A stretch of DNA of 64,000 nucleotides from JARFQW01 sp963842955. GTDB taxonomy: Bacteria > Pseudomonadota > Gammaproteobacteria > Steroidobacterales > XN24. The notes beneath the pieces are model-generated. The model was not told the origin of the DNA. It was given only the letters and a program-made list of their open reading frames with translations, and searched no databases. The stretch lies in contig CAWJIJ010000011.1 in NCBI GenBank assembly GCA_963842955.1, positions 124,001 through 188,000 of the forward strand, given 5' to 3'. The translations under genes were made by a program, and so were the position numbers. This document shows, one piece after another, positions 53,691 to 64,000 of the stretch (positions are counted from its first letter, which is position 1; every line of letters starts with the position of its first letter).

Positions 53691-54463
53691 TTGGACCTTC
53701 TTGAAGTCATTGGCGATTCCGGAGGCGCCAGTGTCCCCGACAAGGGTTCCGGTCATATCCACAGCTCGAGGTCACCCTTCGCCATTGATCGGCCGCATCT
53801 TCGCCACGAACGAGTTTTCGTTGATGGCACCGACGAAGAGTCAAGATCGCCATCAGCGCGTTCAAGAGTCTTCGGACCAATATGCTCAGGGAAATGGAAA
53901 CCCGTGGCGCCAATTCTCTGACTGTCACGGGGACGACAAAATGCGTCGGCAAGAGCACGATTGCAGCGAATCTCGCCGTTAACATCGCACGTCACAAGAA
54001 AAAACGGGTCCTGCTCGTGGATCTGGATCTGAGGGCGCCGTCCATCAGTTCGATTTTCGGGCTTCGCCCCTCTGCCGGCATCGACCAGGTCATGGAACCG
54101 GGATTCCGGCCCGAGGACGCCCTGGTCATGACCGATATCGACGGCCTGAGCATCTTGCCCAGCGTGCGCAGCCACGAGAATTCCACCGAGATTCTTCTTT
54201 CGGACGAGATGCAGGACCTCCTCGCGGGTCTGCTTCAGCCTCAGGACCAACATGTGACAATTTTAGACGCGCCGCCAATCCTCGGGTGCGACGACATCGC
54301 CGCACTCACCTCGGTGCTAGCCCTGTTTCTCGTGGTGGTGGGCGAGGATGAGACGAGCCGCCGCGAGCTTCGCGATGGCATGCAGGTTCTCAAGGACGCA
54401 CCCGTCGCAGGTATCGTCCTGAACAAGTCCTCGCAGAACATTTTCAAACGCTACTATTATTGA
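53691..54463 (+). CDS. CpsD/CapB-type tyrosine-autokinase-like ATPase (frameshifted)
   Basis: A TTG near 53691 begins a linker. One missing base near 53849 restores EESR plus IAISAFKSLRTNML, the family start. The P-loop reads TGTTKCVGKSTIAANLAVN, followed by LLVDLDLRAPSISSIFG (Walker A') and VTILDAPPILGCDDIAAL (Walker B). The tail ends NIFKRYYY, a short tyrosine cluster typical of bacterial tyrosine kinases. The loop is unusual: the common form is PxEGKS, here KCVGKS. With the Wzz-like protein it would control polymer export. Confidence 0.8.
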
Positions 54464-55801
54464 GTCCGAATCCCGTTACGCGGCGACGCCGGGATCATCC
54501 TGCGGCGGTCCGAAATCGAGAACAGGCGCGCGCGCTGTTGACCTCCACGACATCTTCGTATCTCAAACCCACCGGAAGCGCGGATTCTGGAAAAGGCCGG
54601 CTGACCGGGCTTGCCGACATCGGGCTGGCCGCGTTGATCTGCGGCGCCGCGACCGGAGGATTCTTCAAGTTCGGCCTGGCATCGTATGTATGGGCGGTCA
54701 TCTACGCCGGGTTGCTGATCGTACTGGCCCGGGACCGTGAACAGATTCTTGGGGCCCTGACCAGGGCTTGGCCTGTCCTCGTGTTTCCGTTGGTTTGCTT
54801 CGTCTCAGTGGTCTGGAGCACTGACCCCGGCCACAGCCTTCGCAATTCCGTTCAGTATCTCGCAACCGCGGCCATGGGGCTCTGGCTCGGGAGCGTCATC
54901 CGTCCCCCCGCGATTTTCAGAGTTCTTTGCGCTGTTCTTGTGACCTGTGTCGTCGTGTCCGTTGCCGCCACGTACCTGGGCCTGATCGGGGGAATCAAGG
55001 AAGACGACTATGTGGGTGCCGAGCGATATTTCATCGGGATCTACACCCAAAAGAACATTATGGGCAATACGCTCGTAATCGCGGCTCTTGCTACCTGGTC
55101 ACAGGGATGACGCTGAAGAGACCGCTGCTGGCACTGGCCGCCGCTCTGTGCCTCTTTCCGTCCTGTGGGCAACCCGCTCGACCACTTCGCTTCTGCTTTA
55201 TGGCATGGCGCTGACATATCCTGTCACTCTGTGGTTTCTGACGTCCGTCCGCCACCGGGCCCCCGTACTGCTCTCGCTTCTCCTTCTTGCTCTGCTTGCG
55301 TGGTTCGCTCTGCTTGCCGCCGACGTCAACATTCTTCAGATGGGTCTCGAGGCTCTGGGCAAGGATGCAACGCTTACCGGCAGGACCGTCATTTGGAGAA
55401 CCGGTACCGAAGTGTTCTCTTCCCACCCGCTGACCGGTGTCGGGTACCAGGCATTCTGGGAGTCACAGGCTTTCGAGACCGAAGTCATGACCATCCGCGC
55501 AGCAGTTCTTGAGACGATTGGCGGATTTCACAGCGGCTACCTCGAAGCTCTCGTGGCCGCTGGGCTGGGCGGACTGCTGACCTACATTGCGATGGTGCTT
55601 TACGGATTGCTGGTGAACGCGCGGAGCGCGGTGGCGACACCGACCGCCCTGTCCGTTGGTTGCATGTACATGACACTCCATATCCTCGCACGGACATTCA
55701 CCGAGTCGGCTCTCTACTATCAGCACGACCTTGAGTTCATCCTGCTGGTGGCCCTCACGGTGGCGGCCGGCAGAGCGGGCGATGGAGACTTGCGCAAATG
55801 A
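54460..55801 (+). CDS. O-antigen ligase/polymerase-like membrane protein (frameshifted)
   Basis: About ten hydrophobic segments run through three frames. LRNSVQYLATAAMGLWLGSVI and IGIYTQKNIMGNTLVIAAL come first, a shift follows near 55106, then MTLKRPLLALAAALCLFP, another shift near 55158, and SSHPLTGVGYQAFWES and ETIGGFHSGYLEALVAAGLGGLL to 55801. The H-S-G-Y-L-E/GxGY motif group marks the Wzy/WaaL family periplasmic loop. It would polymerise or transfer the polysaccharide repeat unit. About 445 residues result after repair. Its TTG start overlaps the kinase stop. Confidence 0.78.
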
Positions 55802-56945
55802 GCGTGGCGGCGACGATCTGCGTCTGTCTGGCCATAGTCAGTGCCCTGCTGTTCGTCTACCGGTACCTGATCTATCCGCTGGTCCTGCGGGCGATCCCGC
55901 CACACCGGCGAAGCGCTTGTGAAGTGACCAGACAACGCTCTCCCAGCGCGGCCCTACTTTTTTGTGCTTACAACGAGGAGGCGTCCCTGCCCGGAAAATC
56001 GAGAATCTCCGTATGCTCAGGCAGGAGCTGCCTGATCTGGAAATACTCGCTTATTCGGACGGAAGCACGGACGGAACGACGCGCTGCTCCAGAATGCCTC
56101 CGACGTCCTGCGCCTGTCATCGGCCTCGGCTGGGCTGGCAAGGTTCGGGGCATGCAGGCCCTCGTTGGAGAGACCAACGCCGAAGTCCTTGTATTCACCG
56201 ATGCCAACGTGATCGTGAAAAGTGGCAGCCTGCCAAGGATGCTTGAATATTTCGAAGACCCGGAGATCGGCTGCGTTGCCGCAAAGCTCGTCTACTCCGA
56301 CTCGTCGGCAGGCACCAGCACCACAGCACGGATCGGCGGGGCCTATTGGCGCCTCGAGGAGCATATCAAGGGCCTCGAGTCGCGCAGCGGATCGATGATG
56401 GGCGCCGATGGATCTTTCTTCGCCAGACGAAGTGACGGCTATCCCCGGATCCCGGCCGATCTCGTAGACGATATGGCGGCATCCATGGCCGTGCTATTCG
56501 ACGGGCAACGCTGTATATCGGTGCTGGACGTCTATGGATTCGAGAACTCCGTTTCCGACCGCCGCGAGGAATTTCGGCGGAAACGGCGGATTGCCTGCGG
56601 GTCTTACAGCACCTATCGGTATTTCAGGAAGGACATTGCCTCCATGAGCCGGATGGACCGCTTCAAATTCTATTCGCACAAATGGCTCCGCTGGTGGGGA
56701 GCTCTGTTCTTACTGGCCGCCGTGATCCTTCTGTTTGCAGCCGCCGTGCTTTCAGGCCACGGGACTCAGATGCTCGCTGGCATAGGACTGGTCAGCGTGT
56801 TACTGATTGTCGGGGGATTCTTCAGTTTACAGTACTTTCAGGTTTCTACGATATTCTCTTGGCAATACTCGCGACCGGCATCGGGCTTCTCGAATCCCTC
56901 GGAGGCCGTCGCTACGCTACCTGGGACCAGGCTAAAACACGCTAG
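55798..56945 (+). CDS. Family 2 glycosyltransferase (several frameshifts)
   Basis: The start ATG overlaps the ligase stop. A signal-anchor helix (VCLAIVSALLFVYRYLIYPLVL) is followed by ALLFCAYNEEASLPGK, then in another frame IENLRMLRQELPDLEILAYSDGSTDGT (the GT2 DGS/DGT region), then VRGMQALVGETNAEVLVFTDANVIV, SMMGADGSFFARRSD and the DDM loop. Breaks lie near 55996, 56078-56130 and 56838. The last frame ends YDILLAILATGIGLLE, and ATWDQAKTR at 56945. The restored product would have about 383 residues and two C-terminal membrane helices. Confidence 0.8.
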
Positions 56946-56964
56946 GTAGCCCGAGGAGCTCGGC

Positions 56965-58135
56965 TTGAATCGAACACCCGTTCTGCGGATCGCCTATTTC
57001 GGCCACAATCGAAGTGACACCGCTTTCCAGCGGCGAATACGTGCTCTTCGGGATGCCGGGACCGACATCACGACGTTCACATTCGGGAGGGACGGTGAAC
57101 ACCTCGACCGGGGCCTCCTTGGCACAACGTGGATCTCGGGCACGTGGAACACGCCCGACTGTTCAGCCGAATACGGCTTTACCTGCGGGCACTGGCGACC
57201 GTTTTTTCCCACCGTGACGTAGTCAGGCGCGCCGACATTGTTTATGCCCGCAACCTGGACATCTTCGCCTTCGCAGCGCTGGGCTCCGCACTGGCTATTG
57301 GCTTAAAGGGCAGCGATAGGCAGGCTTACGTCTACGAATGACTAGACGTGCATGAAGCTCTTATAGGGCGTGGAAGGACTGCGCGGATACTGCGATGGGT
57401 TGAACGCTGGGCGCTGCGCAGGGCAGCCTGCTGATCGTCAGCTCAACATAGTTACTCTAGCACTATATAGAGAGAGCGCAGGGATACAGGGGACCTAGCC
57501 TATGGGTAGAGAACAAGCTCTATATAGGCGAAACGATAAAGCTACGCTGGGGCAGAGATGGCTACACACGGTAGTAGGAGGAACGCTATCTACGCTGGTT
57601 ATAGGCTGGGTGGGTATAATTAGCTGCCAGCGGACGCTGGATTTGTTGAAAGCTCTAGCTATAGCTAGTCCACACGATGTGTTGATTCGCATATTAGGCA
57701 GAATCTCCTATATACTGATAGGGGACTTAGACGAGCAGATTCTGAGATACCCAACATGGAGTTTCGCGGCGAGTACACTGGAAGGAGGGACTAGCTGACG
57801 TCTATAGGGACCTGGATCTTGTCTGGGCTCAGGAGCTGTAGTGGAAAGGCAGCAACTCTGACTGGCTGATAAAAAACAGAGTTTAAGAGGAAAGCTACTA
57901 AGGGGTAAAGTAATAGAGAGATGGTGATACACAGAACTAAAGGATCAAAGAAGAGCGCAGCTAGAATAAGAGATAGAAGAGGACTACAGTGAAGCTCTGA
58001 TCGAGTTTGTGGATCACCTAGACAGAGGGGCTCTGACGGCTCATAGCGACGGTAGCTGGAGATGCAGCTGGAGCGATATGCGCAAGCGCCGAAGATACCC
58101 GGGAGCTCCTGACGGCGCTTCGGCGCTGTGGCTAG
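56965..58135 (+). CDS. GT4-type glycosyltransferase, decaying into the low-quality patch
   Basis: A TTG start behind GAGGAG reads RIAYFGHNRSDTAFQRRIRAL. A shift near 57115 leads to DIVYARNLDIFAFAALG and then LDVHEALIGRGRTARIL, where a TGA at 57339 stands for an expected cysteine codon. Further pieces are still readable in changing frames: QGYRGPSLWVENKLY, GWVGIISCQRTLDLLKAL, VYRDLDLVWAQEL, NSDWLI, FVDHLDRGALTAH and EDTRELLTALRRCG before a TAG at 58133-58135. The order and spacing match a complete family protein of about 390 residues, so the gene is present but its sequence is heavily corrupted. Confidence 0.7.
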
Positions 58136-61100
58136 GAGAAACAACATAGAACAAGGGTAAAGGTAGGCAGCGACTACTAGGACGCTAGATCTCCGGGATG
58201 CAGAAAAACAATAAGGTTTTCGCTCACTACGCAGAGATCGCTCAGGACTACGCTCTGAAGGTAGACAAAAGGGTAGACGGAATGCTAGAAGGGCTACTGC
58301 TGAAGATCAAGCTGGCAAGGGCGATGCGCGACTCGGAGTTCGGTGCTCTGGAATCGAGTTTTATCTAGCTATGATCGGCGGCAGGCTAACGACTCTCAAT
58401 ATCGATGAAGGCGCTCTGCGATATGTCAACAAACATACGTCGAAGGTGACTATGGGCTAGCAACAGCGTTTCTCTACTACGGTAGGTGCTAGCGGTAAGC
58501 GCAGCGGTAGATATCGCAGCGGCATGATCGCAATACGGATTGTCTGGGGAACAGAAGAAGTACTATAGGGAAGATAGGGCTGCAGGTAATTGCTGGCCTG
58601 GACACGCTACGCTGTACGGATGGCTGAGGATTCAATAGACGACGCTCGCCGCAACGGGGCGCGTGGTGCAAGCAGCGATGCAGATGGCGCTGTAGCGGCA
58701 GGTCAACAAGCTGGCTGCGTAGTACTGGTCTAGGCGATAACGAGCGGACTAGGACTACAGCTGGTGCTCGCCTGTATATCGATACGGCAGCAGTGAACTG
58801 CTAGATACAGCGGCAACTATACAGGGCACACTAGGAACGCTGAAGACACAACGGGGCGAAGCAGAAAAAGAAGATCGCAGGGAGAGGATAAGCGTAGGGC
58901 GGGATCTACTGATACAGACACTGTATCTAGAATAGTCGGTGGACAAGATCAACTGCTGGCCTCGCTGGTGCTCAGCACGGATGCAAAGGCGGTCAAGGAA
59001 TCGAGCTGCGTATACAGGACATCAATCTGTACGGAGTGACCTCTATAAACAAGGTGGTCGGACAGCGTATCGACAAGGCACACAGTGAGGGCGACGAGAA
59101 GACAGAGAACGAGCTGTTAGCGCGCTGCGCAACTGAAACTCTGGCCTCCGTAGCGTATAGACGGCCTGGCTCTAGGAGGACAGCACGTCCTGGCGCTGTT
59201 GGCACAGCCTAAGGGGACGCAAGGGTGCGACTGCTCGTCGTATCGCTCAGCGAGATTGTCATGGACATATACGGCTCCGTTGTACTCCTCGTTACGCTTC
59301 TCGGATACAACGCGAAGCTAAGCGGATCTTTCAGATCGCCATTTGTCTGCTCGCGGCACTCATTCTGGCCATGGGGCTGCGTTCGCTGTAATTGGCGTCT
59401 GCGTGCTGTTGTTACTGTTGGATTTTCTGGTATCTCGCACTGAACGGCTGATTAGGTAAAGGAGCGCTTACGTTGCTGCAGCTAGATTGAGGCTGTCAGG
59501 TGCTTTTGACGGTAGGATCAAGGCTGCTGTAACGTTGGTTAACGTACGCAGATATGCTAGGACGGTAAGGGCTGATAGAGCAGTTCACAAAAGAACGTTT
59601 GCGAGTAGAGATGGTAGAGATGGCTGCGCAGTTGGCTATATGAGGTGCGCGGTGGTGTTTATGGCTTGAGGATGCGCGGAGCTTGCGATGCGGTTTGGTT
59701 GGAATGATAGGCTCAGCATTTCTTGAATGCTATGCTGCTTGGATCAGCTCACGCACACAACGCTCTTGGGCTTAACTGATGTTTACTGCGGTTACGTGAT
59801 TGCGTGTAATCTAGATTTAAGAAAACGAACAGACGCGCTAGCTGGGATAGAGGATTGGTAGAAACTCTCGTAGACAATGAAGTGCAAAGATAGGTGAGAA
59901 TGTCTACAGCAAGGTGTAAGGAGGTGTGCGTAGAGGGAGAGATATAGATGCGGCAGGACGGATACAGGCTGGTTCGGCATACGGGTGATCTCAAGAGGTG
60001 ATAGGTTCGCTCAAGGTGAGTGACTAGAACGACGCGAAGGTGGTGAACGAAGTTGCAACGCACGTGGTGGGTTTGCAGCTGAAAACACGCTCATATCAAG
60101 ACGAAAAGCAAGAATTCGCTGGGGAACGCTAGGTTGAGGGGGTAAGGGCGAAGACTCTCTCTTCAGCTGGCTAGGAAGGGCAGGAGAAAACGCTAGGTAC
60201 TTCGCTCGCTGTCGATGATGTCTGGTCTTCCTGGCTTACAGAACGCGCGCTCCTTGTGGTCTACGTAGTGCGACGTTGCTTCGAAGCTGTGAACGAAGTA
60301 ATTCGTCTCCTGTGGACTCATGAAGACTCTGGGTGCTGATCGAGCTTGAGGTGCAACGCTGTCGTTAGCGATTTCGCCGCTCAGGTGACAATGAAATATG
60401 GCATGCGGCTGCTAGATGTCATCGGACGCCCGGGACCTGCGGATTCTCTGAGCAGGTTCCTGCGGAGATCACGCAACACGCTGATGACTGAGCTCCGGAG
60501 AGCGTCGCTCGCCTCGGCTGCTCGCAACGAGCGCTCAAGGCGATCGTCGTCATTCAGCAGGTGCAGCTCGAGGCGTGCGAATATGGAGCGTCCTCTGCGA
60601 TATCGACGAGGTCATCCAGGACATGGGCGAAACTTACATGGCGAGCGGATAGGCGAGCTGGGTATGCGGAGTGATAGATACTATGCTACTTTGATGCTCA
60701 CGCGAGTCGCTAGCTGGGTCGGCGATACACCGATGGTCTGCATGCGCGAATCTCCCGCAGATCATCGAGACGGCTGAGAATACGGATCCGTAAGATTTTC
60801 CGGTAATGGGTGAGGCTCTTAGCGATCGATGGAACCACTAGAGTTTCGTGGCGGACTCGAATACCAGGGGTAGATATAGTACGAAGTGGTTCAGCGCTTC
60901 GTTGCGGTGTGCTGTACCAGAGATACTCTGGCAGGTTGTTCGGCTCGGGGATGGGATAGGCAGGCGGTTGGGCGGAAAAAAGGCATAGATGATAGGGAAG
61001 GGGCGCAACTCTAGAGCTAGTTCGCTGAGCGAAGACGCACAGATCAGTTCGATACACTCGCTCTTGCTACGGCTGATTTAAGAAAATCGGGGCCGCCCAC

Positions 61101-63235
61101 GAGGAAACGCGCTGCCGGTCGGCGAAAGTTCATGCAGGAGGACGCTTTGGCGCTGTTGACGGCAGCTGTCTGAGGACGGGGTAGGGCGCTGTACTCAGAG
61201 ACTCGCAAATCGGCGCTGCTGCGCTGGTTCGCTGCGGCCACGAAGGGCTCTGTTTCTCACAGCGGATGATAAGATAACTGTAAATGGGAAGATCTCACGC
61301 TTTTCTTACTCTCTTCAGCAGACGCCGAAAACCATAAAACGGTGGTGATGGGACACATACGGTCTCTAAGCGAAGGCTTGGGGTACAGATTTGCTGGCGA
61401 GCTCAAGATACGCTGATGGGGCGCGCACGGCGATTCGAATGATCTCATGGGGTGAAATAGGCGAACACCAGACGGTTGGGCTGCGCTAAGAAACTTCAAG
61501 GTATGCGCGTTTGGAAGTAGATTAAGCTGACGCTGGAGATGACTTATCATTATCGCGCTCTGGACGAAATATGTTTTGTGTGAGATGACGATGACGGTTG
61601 TTAGAGGGAGAGATCAGGGAATGACTCTACAGCGATGGACGCGCGGTGAAAAAACATTAAAAAACGCAGATGAGCGCTTGAGCGAGCAGCTTGGAAACGG
61701 GCGACGCACGGCGGGGTGTGCAAATGAACAGGCGGGACATCTGGGCGAGAAATCTTCTTCACGACTTCGGCTTACTGGCCTCTTGCTGCCTGACACCAGC
61801 GGGTACGGCTCGACGGGCCGGGCAGAGAATGCGCGATGAGTGCGTATAGAGTATAGAGATCTCTCACGAACTGCGGAGTTTATGTTGCTCGTAGAGAGCT
61901 ATGTGTACTGGACTTCGACTACACGCTGTTCGATACAGCTAGACGAAGAATTCCTGAATACCGGAAAGCTGGCTTCCTTGCGCGCTCGCGCTCGGGTTTC
62001 GGGGATTTCAGCGTGGACATTCGGAGCTCGGACCATACGGATTCGTCTGGCGGGACCATCGCATCTGGATGATCATCCTGTTGATGCTATGGACTGTCTG
62101 GCTGTTCGAAAACGCGCGCGGCGCTGTTCGAGCAGTACAAAAACAAAGCGTGATCGACGCGCTTTCCGGTGTTCGGCGGACGCATTACATCGTCAGTGTC
62201 GGTTTTGAACGCTTGTACGGCAGCTGCTCGCGGACTCGCTGCGGATGCGCGCTCTCGGGTCCTGACGCCGGCGGCGCTGCGCGGCGGGGCAACTGCTGCT
62301 GGCGAACTGGGAATGCCGAACGCACGGGAGTGGTGGTTTGATTCACTGGATGATGCAGATTGCTCTCAGCGTGGACATGCGTTTTGATCGAGGTCTCACG
62401 GGCGTGCAGGAGCTTGAAGAGTGTACGTGCTTTACTATACGGCGCGGGTAGAGATCACGGCTTGTTGTAAGCAGATCTTTGGAAGAGCTGATTGTGATTG
62501 CTTGCGACGCTTTACGTTTTCCTCGGTGTTGGCTAGGCGCGCTGCTTCTTATGCGTTTTTGCGGTGTAAGAGATTGGCTATGCGGAGAACGATGGTGGTA
62601 TATCAGCGAACTGAAGCGAAGCTATCCCGAGACTACGACGGTTCAGGCTGTTTTTGGAACCCGAGGCCTGGTACTGGTCAGTGGCTCTGACGTGACAGGC
62701 GCATTGCTCTCGGGCTGAAATCGCGTGGACACGCTGCGGCGGCTAGGTTGGTAACACGGCAGCGAACCTGAACACGTGCTGCTGATGGCAGTCTGGATGG
62801 CGATTCTGCATTGGGCGAGTGTGTTTTGTCTACACGGCTGCTGACATGGCGGGTGTTCGCTATCTGCGCTGCTTTTGTGAAATATTCGGTTCGTGCTCAT
62901 CCTGCTCTCGGAGCCCGCTGGCTACGCGCTGCTCTATGCGCGAATCGTTCGCGCCTGGTCGCTTTATGCTATCCGGCGCTGCGACGGTGAATTGAAATCA
63001 TGGCCAGCTAGCTGGTGCGCTGGCTTTTTTCTCATGCTTTTGTTTGCGCTGGCTCTGGCGGCGCTAGCGCTCATCCTTCGAGGACTGGCATACTGGATCA
63101 TTCTGGCTGGTGCGTGGTACGGGCGATCTGAGGCTCAGCGCAAACTGTTCAGTCGTGAGGGCTACGCAGCGGACTCCGCAAAAAATGTTGGGACCACCGG
63201 ACACGACGGACCGGCAAAAGCCGGGGAGGACCGCT
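57335..63235. other. About 5.9-kb patch in which reading frames collapse
   Basis: From about 57335 stop codons appear in all frames on both strands, and GC looks nearer 50% by eye, against clearly higher values before and after. The tetramer CTAG, scarce upstream, occurs about 14 times between 57421 and 58500 by hand count. The first 800 bp still encode a recognisable but broken glycosyltransferase. Later there are only suggestive pieces, for example hydrophobic stretches near 59330-59430 and a polar helix near 58200-58370. No tRNA, repeat array or phage gene was recognised. A badly resolved consensus over real exopolysaccharide genes is the simplest reading. Confidence 0.7.
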
Positions 63236-63237
63236 AG
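62893..63237 (+). CDS. Possible membrane protein C-terminus at the right edge of the patch
   Basis: An uninterrupted frame of up to 114 residues contains LMLLFALALAALALILRGLAYWIILAG, a long hydrophobic stretch, then WYGRSEAQRKLFSREGYA and a polar tail with a stop at 63235-63237. The last 70 residues look natural, the first part less so. It may be the end of a larger gene lost in the patch. No family is recognised. It converges with the gene that ends at 63257. Confidence 0.35.
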   Translation: MLILLSEPAGYALLYARIVRAWSLYAIRRCDGELKSWPASWCAGFFLMLLFALALAALALILRGLAYWIILAGAWYGRSEAQRKLFSREGYAADSAKNVGTTGHDGPAKAGEDR

Positions 63238-63256
63238 CTGCGGCTCCGACCCAGCC

Positions 63257-64000
63257 TCACCAGACCCGGTGCGCATCAGGGACCGCGTCCTGGAAAATCA
63301 CAGGCACCTCGACCCCCTGCAGCGGAAGCTCACCACTCGCATCGCTGGAATCGATACGCACGACATACTGCCGGGACGGATCAGAACCGCTGGTACCGAG
63401 GCAGTCAGCGCCTGCAGACCACGTAATCGTGCAGCAGCTGGTCACTGCGTCGGGCGAGATACCACCGGTCAGCGTGTCGATCACCGAGTAATCCACCCGG
63501 ATGTATGGCGTCAGCAGAGCCTGCTGGATCTGCAGGTCGGAAATGACGGTGACCGCACCCGCTGAGTAGTTTGCCAGCGCGCCCGGAAAAAACCTTCGAA
63601 GAATACGGTGCCGTCGGCGCGCTCGTATCAACGAACTGGACGACTGGTGCCGGCCAGGGTTCGTTTGTTATTGGTAGCCAGGTCCCGGACCACGATGTCC
63701 ACGGAATAAACGCCGGGGGACTCGACGGGAATATCGAACGCATAGTCCAGCACCGGGATTCGCCCGGCGCGGCCAGTGTGACGGGATAGTTGTTCACGGC
63801 GAGGGACGGTGAGGACCGGTAACGCCCGCTGGAGCGGTCAAATTCCTCGAGCCGGACGACCTGAATCGACACCATGCCTTCATAAGCGCCTACCGGTGAC
63901 GAAACGGCGACCGGCCGGTAACAGGGCCAGTCACCCGCAGGATGTCCTTCTCACCGGACAACGCAACCCGGTCAACTGTGAGCCCGGTACCGTCGTATGC
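63257..64000 (-). CDS. Exported or surface beta-rich protein, partial and frameshifted
   Basis: The gene enters from the right edge and ends at 63257-63259. Pieces in different frames join plausibly: YRPVAVSSPVGAYEG, VSIQVVRLEEFDRSSGRYRS, then IPVLDYAFDIPVESPGVYSVD and IVVRDLATNN, then ALANYSAGAVTVISDLQIQQAL and VPVIFQDAVPDAHRVW. Breaks lie near 63890, 63765 and 63600-63660. The beta-strand rhythm and VVRDLATN resemble domains at the end of VWFA-related secreted proteins, but this is a weak match. The start is outside the window. Confidence 0.5.

Noticed and set aside
57335..63235. Prophage or diversity-generating element explaining the broken region
   Set aside because: No phage, integrase or reverse-transcriptase motif is readable, and a normal glycosyltransferase can be traced across the left border.
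57421..63235. Short open frames of 60-143 residues within the patch as genuine genes
   Set aside because: They show unnatural composition, lack ribosome-binding sites and overlap each other on both strands. Only the one ending at 63237 was kept, with low confidence.

Overview
The window looks like chromosomal DNA of a GC-rich, respiring gammaproteobacterium. The support is a fused ThrA (aspartokinase plus homoserine dehydrogenase) with ThrB and ThrC, an FNR/ANR-type regulator beside a cbb3 oxidase cluster, OmpW, a class II FbaA and a REP-associated transposase. I cannot place it to genus. I saw no rRNA, tRNA or CRISPR array.

Layout. 1-883: a persulfide-dioxygenase-like gene diverges from a BigR/SqrR-type repressor across a perfect palindrome. 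1177-7952: a tightly overlapping eight-gene operon for membrane fatty-acid remodelling (chalcone-isomerase-like protein, DUF3833 lipoprotein, MerR/LitR-like regulator, desaturase, NTF2-like protein, FAD oxidoreductase, DUF1365, cyclopropane-synthase-like methyltransferase). 7994-14061: membrane protein, lipoproteins, a lipase and a serine hydrolase, interspersed with copies of a roughly 200-bp repeat. 14289-16194: HicA toxin with a broken HicB, then a RAYT transposase. 16124-25584: a ten-gene minus-strand operon for an Mrp/MBH-type ion-translocating membrane module with four antiporter-like subunits and no redox partner. 26096-32545: FAD oxidoreductase and thrABC. 32582-36242: sulfotransferase, universal stress protein, FNR-type regulator and OmpW with a well-placed FNR box. 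36449-45434: ccoNOQP, an extra membrane gene, ccoGHIS, a TauE/SafE-like gene and a tiny His-rich reading frame. 45506-50695: aldolase, periplasmic and lipoprotein genes, prolyl aminopeptidase, DUF3149 and a cardiolipin-synthase-like gene. 51218-58135: sulfotransferase and an exopolysaccharide locus (chain-length protein, tyrosine-kinase-like ATPase, O-antigen-ligase-like protein, two glycosyltransferases).

How the parts work together. Several regions point to life at shifting oxygen and redox. The BigR-type switch senses persulfides. The lipid operon resembles light or singlet-oxygen response clusters. The FNR-type regulator sits beside OmpW and the high-affinity oxidase. The Mrp-like complex would couple proton and sodium gradients.

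Data quality matters here. Many genes are interrupted by single-base indels, often in homopolymers. From about 53.8 kb rightward the rate rises, and between about 57.3 and 63.2 kb reading frames dissolve almost completely, although a glycosyltransferase can still be traced inside the first part. I read this mainly as a consensus-quality failure. The Mrp and cco regions look clean.
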